Shown piece by piece: positions 30,361-34,814 of a DNA stretch of 34,814 nucleotides. Source of the stretch: an uncultured Mucilaginibacter sp. (GTDB lineage: Bacteria > Bacteroidota > Bacteroidia > Sphingobacteriales > Sphingobacteriaceae); NCBI GenBank assembly GCA_913775265.1, contig CAJYJH010000080.1, positions 1-34,814 of the forward strand, given 5' to 3'. Under the pieces are notes generated by a model that saw nothing but the letters and a program-made list of their open reading frames with translations, made no database searches and was not told the origin of the DNA. A program made the position numbers and the translations under genes. Each line of letters starts with the position of its first letter. Position 1 is the first letter of the stretch.

Positions 30361-30537
30361 TTATTGCTGCAGATTGCGGCTACTGAACGAGCTTAGCGCC
30401 CATATGATTAAGCCAATAATTACTGCCAGCACAAGGCCAAATATGAAACCTCCTTTAAAAATATCGCCAATGAGGTTACAACTCGATAGGCTTAGAATAA
30501 CAATGAATGCAGTTATGGAATAAGATTTTTTCAGCAT
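30361..30537 (-). CDS. Small membrane lipoprotein (58 residues)
   Basis: 58 residues from ATG 30537; an extension of 11 codons upstream exists but lacks support. A signal segment with lipobox LSSC (Cys20) is followed by CNLIGDIFKGGF and a second hydrophobic helix GLVLAVIIGLIIWAL. Bacteroidota carry many such tiny lipoproteins with one extra membrane helix. The function is unknown. It stands 102 bp downstream of paiB on the same strand, perhaps in the same transcript. Confidence 0.65.
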   Translation of the reverse strand: MLKKSYSITAFIVILSLSSCNLIGDIFKGGFIFGLVLAVIIGLIIWALSSFSSRNLQQ

Positions 30538-30639
30538 GATAGATGTGAGATTGATGTACCTATAGTACAACTTTTACATCTAATTGGTTTCAGGAAAATG
30601 AGTACAGGTCCTTCAAATTGTAGGCGCCTTTGAGTAAGC

Positions 30640-31266
30640 TTATAGCTGTTGATTGGCTGCTAAATCTTTAGACATATAATCAGCAATGGTTTGCTGATTT
30701 ACATCATTGCTATGACTGAATGCATTGATGATAGACTGACGGTCGGTTTCCGTCCGGTTCTGACTGAGCTTTTTCTTGCCTTGTAAATCGGTCACCTTGA
30801 TTTTAAACATCACGATGCCTTTGCAGAGTTTTAGTTTGTAGTCGAGCGGTAAGCCCGACCATTGCTTCAGATATGCATTGTCATAGAAACTTATCATCCG
30901 CTCAAGCTCTCGCAACTGCTCAGCTTCGCTCTCAACGATCTGCGCTTTGCCATAGGCATGTATAGCAATGTAATTCCAGGTGGGTACGTTCAACTCTTTT
31001 TCGTAGAGCTTTGGCGCTATGTAAGCGTGTGGCTCTGTAAAAATCACTAATGATTTATCGTTTAGCAAATCATTGGATTGATGATTCGCTTTCGCTAAAT
31101 GAGAAGACAACATCACCTCATCGCCTTGTTGCTCCACCAAAATGGGCAAATGAGTAGCCACAGGCAAACCATCGGCAACATTAACCAATGTAGCGAAGCT
31201 GTAACGCTGCATAAAGCTTACAGCTTCGCTTGTATCATTAATATTAAAATGCTTTGGAATGTACAC
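30640..31266 (-). CDS. PaiB-family FMN-binding negative regulator
   Basis: 208 residues. PaiB/FMN-binding split-barrel pattern: MYIPKHFNI at the start, FATLVNVADGLPVATHLPIL, LSSHLAKANHQ, LVIFTEPHAYIAPKLY and VPTWNYIAIHAYGKAQIV. The C-terminal extension (about 160-208, SQNRTETDRQSIINAF) is variable. Bacillus PaiB is a repressor-type protein linked to polyamine acetylation; whether this one binds DNA is unclear, as the family is an FMN-binding fold. It starts 12 bp after argF', so it shares the arginine transcript. This is an odd partner for arginine synthesis, since polyamines derive from arginine or ornithine. Confidence 0.88.
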   Translation of the reverse strand: MYIPKHFNINDTSEAVSFMQRYSFATLVNVADGLPVATHLPILVEQQGDEVMLSSHLAKANHQSNDLLNDKSLVIFTEPHAYIAPKLYEKELNVPTWNYIAIHAYGKAQIVESEAEQLRELERMISFYDNAYLKQWSGLPLDYKLKLCKGIVMFKIKVTDLQGKKKLSQNRTETDRQSIINAFSHSNDVNQQTIADYMSKDLAANQQL

Positions 31267-31278
31267 TTTAAATACGCT

Positions 31279-32232
31279 TTACAAACCTTGCAAAATTTGC
31301 TTTAGCACGGCTTGCGCAGCCCAAACACGATTGCCTGCCTCATGAATTACCGCTGAATGCGAACCGTCCAATATTTCATCAGATAATTCCAGATTACGGC
31401 GCACAGGCAAACAGTGCATTACTTTGGCATTGTTGGTTGGCTGCAAACTTTCGTTTGTCAGCATCCAATCATCATAAGTACCCAAACCCGGCATCTCACC
31501 ATAAGGCTCATATGCCGACCAGTTTTTAACGTAAACAAAGTCAGCGCCTTTCAGTGCTTCCTGTTGGTTATGTGTAATAGTGGCACCTTGCGTAAACTCC
31601 GTGCTCAGTTCGTAACCTTCGGGGTGAGTAATTACGAAATCAACTTCTGCACGGCACATCCATTCTGCAAATGAGTTGGGTACAGCTTGTGGTAACGGTT
31701 TGATGTGTGGCGCCCAGGTCATCACCACTTTTGGACGTTCAACAGTTTTAAGTTCGGTTATGGTAATTAAATCGGCTAAGCTTTGCAGCGGGTGGCGGGT
31801 TGCCGACTCCAAGCTTACTACAGGCACGCCGCAAAACTCTACAAATTTGTTAAAGATAGTTTCGCTGTAATCTTCTACCCGGTTTTTTAAACCCGGGAAA
31901 GAGCGAACACCAATAATATCTACATACTGCCCTAAAACAGCAGCCGCTTCGCGTATATGCTCTACTGTGGTGCCATTCATGATAGCTCCATCCTGTAATT
32001 CCAATGCCCATCCTTCTTTGTCAATATTTAGTACCATGGCATTCATGCCCAAGTTAACCGCAGCTTTTTGAGTGCTCATGCGGGTACGCAAACTTGGATT
32101 TAAAAAAACTAAACCAATGGTTTTATTTTTACCCAATTGTTGGTTGGCATAGGGGTTTTGTTTCAACGCTAAAGCCTCGGCTACCAAGGCATTTATATCG
32201 GTAACATCGTGTACAGATGTAAATTGTTTCAT
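31279..32232 (-). CDS. argF': N-succinyl- (or N-acetyl-) ornithine carbamoyltransferase
   Basis: 317 residues. Carbamoyl-phosphate site SLRTR (47-51) instead of STRTR, plus IVxLxLQ-like patterns, ESATRHPLQSLADLI, WAPHIKPLPQAVPNSFAEW and HCLPVRR near the end; this is the Bacteroidota/Xanthomonas N-acyl-ornithine type rather than ordinary OTCase. The substrate-selecting residue is at position 90 (MNGTTVEHIREAA): Val90. In the Xanthomonas acetyl enzyme it is Glu92, and in the Bacteroides succinyl enzyme it is Pro90. Published mutants with Pro, Ser, Val or Ala there switched acetyl to succinyl use, so succinyl-ornithine is the likely substrate (inference). Follows argD by 38 bp. Confidence 0.92.
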   Translation of the reverse strand: MKQFTSVHDVTDINALVAEALALKQNPYANQQLGKNKTIGLVFLNPSLRTRMSTQKAAVNLGMNAMVLNIDKEGWALELQDGAIMNGTTVEHIREAAAVLGQYVDIIGVRSFPGLKNRVEDYSETIFNKFVEFCGVPVVSLESATRHPLQSLADLITITELKTVERPKVVMTWAPHIKPLPQAVPNSFAEWMCRAEVDFVITHPEGYELSTEFTQGATITHNQQEALKGADFVYVKNWSAYEPYGEMPGLGTYDDWMLTNESLQPTNNAKVMHCLPVRRNLELSDEILDGSHSAVIHEAGNRVWAAQAVLKQILQGL

Positions 32233-32270
32233 TCTTGCAGTGTAATTCTACCTGTCGGCAGTATTAAAAA

Positions 32271-33413
32271 TTATGCTACTACCGTTGCTGATTTTAAGGT
32301 TTGGGCAAAAGCCTCTAAAAACCTGTCGGCATGAGCTTGTGTTAAATTTAACGCTGGCAGCAACCGAACCACGTTAGGCTTTGCTTCACCAGTAAAGATG
32401 TGGTGCTTGTATAATAAGTCTTTACGTACATTAGCCAGTTCTGCGGGCAGTTCAATACCAATCATTAATCCACGGCCTCTAATTTCTTTAACCTCATCAA
32501 ACTTTTTCAATTCGTCTATCAGGTATTGGCCAACGGTGGCTGCATTTTGCATTAAGTTATCTTGCTCCATTACTTCAAGCACGGCCAAACCTGCAGCACA
32601 GGCTAAGTGGTTACCGCCGAAAGTGGTGCCCAACATGCCGTATGCGGGTTTAATTTTAGGCGATATACTGATACCACCAATCGGGAAACCATTGCCCATG
32701 CCTTTAGCCATACTGTATATATCAGCATCAACCCCGGCAAAATCGTGAGAGTAAAATTTACCTGTACGACCATAGCCACATTGTACCGAATCGGCAATGA
32801 ATACCGCGTTATGCTCGTCGCAAAGCGTACGTATTTTTTGCAAGAAGCTTTCGGTAGCAACCTGTATACCGCCTACACCTTGTATGCCTTCGATAATTAC
32901 TGAAGATACTTCGTTTTGTGCGAAGGCCTGCTCCAAAGCAGCCTCATTACACCAAGGCAAAAAGATGATGTTATCAGTTTCGTTAACCGGTGCAACAATT
33001 TTAGGATTGTCGGTAGCGGCAACAGCCAAAGAAGTACGCCCGTGGAAGGATTTGTGGAAAGCAATTACCTTTTTCTTGCCGTTATAGAACGAAGCCAGCT
33101 TTAAAGCGTTCTCATTTGCCTCAGCGCCAGAGTTACATAAAAACAGTTGATAATCGGTTTTGCCGGATACCTGACCTAATTTTTTGGCCAGTTGCTTTTG
33201 CAACGGAATTTCGACCGAGTTAGAGTAGAAACCTATTTGATGTAATTGGTTTTCCAATCGTTCAACGTATCGGGGATTGGTGTGACCAATAGAAATAACG
33301 GCATGACCGCCATACATATCGAGATACTCAGCGCCCTGCGCATCATAAACCAAACTGCCATCACCCTTTACAATCTCAATGGGATTAATCGGGTAAACAT
33401 CAAATAAATTCAT
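32271..33413 (-). CDS. argD: Acyl-ornithine aminotransferase
   Basis: 380 residues, class III PLP aminotransferase. Seen: NSGAEANENALKLA (95-108), FHGRTSLAVAAT, IIEGIQGVGGI, the pyridine-nitrogen Asp in FIADSVQCGYGRTG (Asp208), and the PLP lysine MAKGMGNGFPIGG (Lys237). The usual DEVQ phrase reads DSVQ here, so the Glu after the Asp is Ser. Role: converts N-acylglutamate semialdehyde to N-acylornithine; succinyl form likely here (see argF'). Lies between argC (34 bp upstream) and argF' (38 bp downstream) in one operon. Confidence 0.93.
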   Translation of the reverse strand: MNLFDVYPINPIEIVKGDGSLVYDAQGAEYLDMYGGHAVISIGHTNPRYVERLENQLHQIGFYSNSVEIPLQKQLAKKLGQVSGKTDYQLFLCNSGAEANENALKLASFYNGKKKVIAFHKSFHGRTSLAVAATDNPKIVAPVNETDNIIFLPWCNEAALEQAFAQNEVSSVIIEGIQGVGGIQVATESFLQKIRTLCDEHNAVFIADSVQCGYGRTGKFYSHDFAGVDADIYSMAKGMGNGFPIGGISISPKIKPAYGMLGTTFGGNHLACAAGLAVLEVMEQDNLMQNAATVGQYLIDELKKFDEVKEIRGRGLMIGIELPAELANVRKDLLYKHHIFTGEAKPNVVRLLPALNLTQAHADRFLEAFAQTLKSATVVA

Positions 33414-33447
33414 TGTGCAATGAAGTTTGTGGTGAAAAAATATATAA

Positions 33448-34452
33448 TTAAAATGCTACAGCCTTCAATTTAAGACCGGTAGTTTCTTCCAAACCAAATA
33501 ATAAATTCATGTTCTGCACCGCCTGTCCGGATGCTCCTTTCAATAAATTATCCATAATGCTGATGATAAACAACTTATTACCTTTTTTCTGCACCTGGAT
33601 AAAGCATTTGTTAGTGTTCACAATTTGCTTTAAATCAATATTGCGGGTAGTAACATGAGTGAACGGATGACCGGCGTAATATTCGGTATACAATTTAACA
33701 GCTTCATCAGCGGTTAAACTACTGTCCAGATACATTGAGGCTATAATACCGCGGGTAAAATCGCCGCGATAAGGTATAAAGTTAATCGAATGCTCAAAAC
33801 CGGGCTGCAACTGTTTTAATGACTGCCCGATTTCGTTTAAATGCTGATGATCGAAAGCTTTATAAACCGATAGGTTATCATTACGCCAGGTAAAATGTGA
33901 TGTAGTTGAAAGGCTCTGTCCAGCACCTGTAGAACCGGTAGTTGCCGTAATATGGACCTCGCTGTTTAAGTTGTTGCTGGCAGCTAATGGAAGTAATCCT
34001 AACTGAAGGCAGGTAGCAAAACAGCCTGGATTAGCAATGTTAGAAGCTTGTTTGATAGCATTACGGTTTAACTCAGGTAAACCGTAAACAAATGTCCGAA
34101 CTGCGTTGGCATCCTGATAAGTAATAGTAGATTTATCTTTCAGTCTGAAGTCCTGACTTAAGTCAACAACCTTCACGCTTTCCGGAAAAGGATTAGCCTC
34201 CAAAAACTTGCGTGCATCGCCATGACCAACACATAAAAACAGCACGTCGATATCTAATGATAATTCGCCTGAAAATTTGAGTTCGGTATCACCAAACAAG
34301 TCGGTATGCACCTCGTACAGATAATTGCCGGCATTGCTGTTACTGTGTACAAATGCGATATCTACCTGGGGGTGATTAAGCAGTATGCGTAATAGCTCAC
34401 CGCCTGTATAACCAGCACCGCCAATAACGCCTGCTTTTATTTTTGCCATCAT
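33448..34452 (-). CDS. argC: N-acyl-gamma-glutamyl-phosphate reductase
   Basis: 334 residues from ATG 34452, one base after the stop codon of the upstream GNAT, so translation is almost certainly coupled. A second ATG (34449) would shorten it by one residue. Seen: GVIGGAGYTGGELLRIL NADP site, FLCVGHGDA, FVYGLPELNR, the catalytic NPGCFATC with Cys144, and STGAGQ. Role: reduces N-acylglutamyl phosphate to the semialdehyde. The next gene is argD. Confidence 0.95.
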   Translation of the reverse strand: MMAKIKAGVIGGAGYTGGELLRILLNHPQVDIAFVHSNSNAGNYLYEVHTDLFGDTELKFSGELSLDIDVLFLCVGHGDARKFLEANPFPESVKVVDLSQDFRLKDKSTITYQDANAVRTFVYGLPELNRNAIKQASNIANPGCFATCLQLGLLPLAASNNLNSEVHITATTGSTGAGQSLSTTSHFTWRNDNLSVYKAFDHQHLNEIGQSLKQLQPGFEHSINFIPYRGDFTRGIIASMYLDSSLTADEAVKLYTEYYAGHPFTHVTTRNIDLKQIVNTNKCFIQVQKKGNKLFIISIMDNLLKGASGQAVQNMNLLFGLEETTGLKLKAVAF

Positions 34453-34453
34453 C

Positions 34454-34813
34454 TTAATTGAGGTCAATTTTATAAGTTAAAAATCCGTCACGAGGATCGT
34501 ACATGTAGAAGCCGATACCTTCATAAACGTTTTGCGCCGTTTTGTTATCTTTTGCTGTTTCCAGTTTTACAAATGTGGCGCCATCATCTTTGGCAAACTG
34601 CATAGCAGCATCAATCAATCGTTTACCAATACCCTGATTACGGTGATCAGGCTCAACAAACAAATCATTCAAAATCCAATTCTTAGCCATTCTGCCCGAA
34701 GAAAAGGTTGGGTATAGCTGAGTAAAGCCAACAGGAGTAAACTCTCTATTCTCTTCCACTGAAGCTAAAAACAAGACTGACTCATTGTTTCTTAAACGCT
34801 GATTCAGAAAATT
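34454..34813 (-). CDS. GNAT-family acyltransferase, partial at the right edge
   Basis: The frame is open to the window edge, so the N-terminus is missing; 119 residues are present. Seen: FLNQRLRNNESVLFLASV, FTQLYPTFSSGRMAKNWILNDLFV, the acetyl-CoA loop DHRNQGIGKRLI (R/QxxGxG) and NVYEGIGFYMYD. It ends one base before argC and belongs to the arginine operon. Arginine synthesis needs an acyltransferase for the first step, and Bacteroidota often lack classical argA or argJ, so this GNAT is a candidate N-acetyl- or N-succinylglutamate synthase; inference from position. A generic small-molecule GNAT is the alternative. Confidence 0.8.
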   Translation of the reverse strand, partial: NFLNQRLRNNESVLFLASVEENREFTPVGFTQLYPTFSSGRMAKNWILNDLFVEPDHRNQGIGKRLIDAAMQFAKDDGATFVKLETAKDNKTAQNVYEGIGFYMYDPRDGFLTYKIDLN

Positions 34814-34814
34814 T

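Overview
The window looks like a chromosomal segment of a Bacteroidota bacterium, most probably Sphingobacteriaceae (Mucilaginibacter/Pedobacter-like). The grounds are the Bacteroidota -7 promoter motif TAnnTTTG in front of several genes, an arginine pathway with an N-acyl-ornithine transcarbamylase instead of ordinary ornithine transcarbamylase, an ECF sigma/anti-sigma pair of the membrane-anchored Bacteroidota kind, a GOB-like subclass B3 metallo-beta-lactamase, and many lipoproteins with Bacteroidota-style lipoboxes. The taxon is inferred from protein recognition, not from a search. No rRNA, complete tRNA, CRISPR array, insertion sequence, integrase or phage gene was seen. This is ordinary core chromosome with strain-variable single genes.

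Layout, left to right. 1-2.4 kb: the end of an S9 peptidase, an unlisted 50-residue cysteine/lysine-rich microprotein (minus strand), a secreted CE2-type SGNH esterase and a small lipoprotein. 2.4-6.5 kb: gpmI (minus) diverges from a nadC-plsY-M48 lipoprotein metalloprotease run (plus). 6.5-8.1 kb: a DUF2071 protein converging on a DUF3050 haem-oxygenase-fold protein. 8.3-10.1 kb: one SPFH/flotillin-like gene broken into three frames by two frameshifts and a nonsense codon. 10.3-12.2 kb: a divergent ECF sigma factor overlapping its anti-sigma factor, then an AIM24-family protein. 12.6-14.7 kb: a DUF2130 coiled-coil nuclease-fold protein and a DUF481 outer-membrane barrel. 14.7-18.5 kb: a VOC protein divergent from engB, a UbiA-family prenyltransferase and an oligoendopeptidase F. 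18.6-20.9 kb: a surface DNA/RNA endonuclease lipoprotein, a DUF2147 protein and thioredoxin. 21-24.1 kb: a B3 metallo-beta-lactamase with a cupin partner, a UVR-motif microprotein, an SDR and a GNAT. 24.2-25.3 kb: a pirin with a degenerate receiver domain. 25.4-34.8 kb: amino-acid biosynthesis on the minus strand (aspartokinase, proC, argB; then GNAT-argC-argD-argF'-paiB), split by a type II NADH dehydrogenase and two membrane microproteins.

How the genes fit together. The arg genes probably make arginine through succinylated intermediates: the transcarbamylase has Val at the residue that separates acetyl- from succinyl-ornithine enzymes. proC shares the glutamate-semialdehyde branch of metabolism with them. 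nadC, plsY, gpmI, engB, the prenyltransferase and ndh are housekeeping genes for NAD, phospholipid, glycolysis, ribosome assembly and the menaquinone/NADH respiratory chain. The secreted esterase, endonuclease and peptidases fit a polymer-degrading soil or freshwater lifestyle.

No wholly new multi-gene system stands out. The most interesting signals are small and structural: promoter -7 boxes placed 4 nt before start codons (gpmI, engB), a terminator hairpin whose loop is a -7 box for the next gene, another hairpin ending exactly at a start codon, a shared AAGGTTACCTT palindrome in front of two genes, a T-arm-like hairpin in the argB leader, the multiply broken SPFH gene, and the microproteins.
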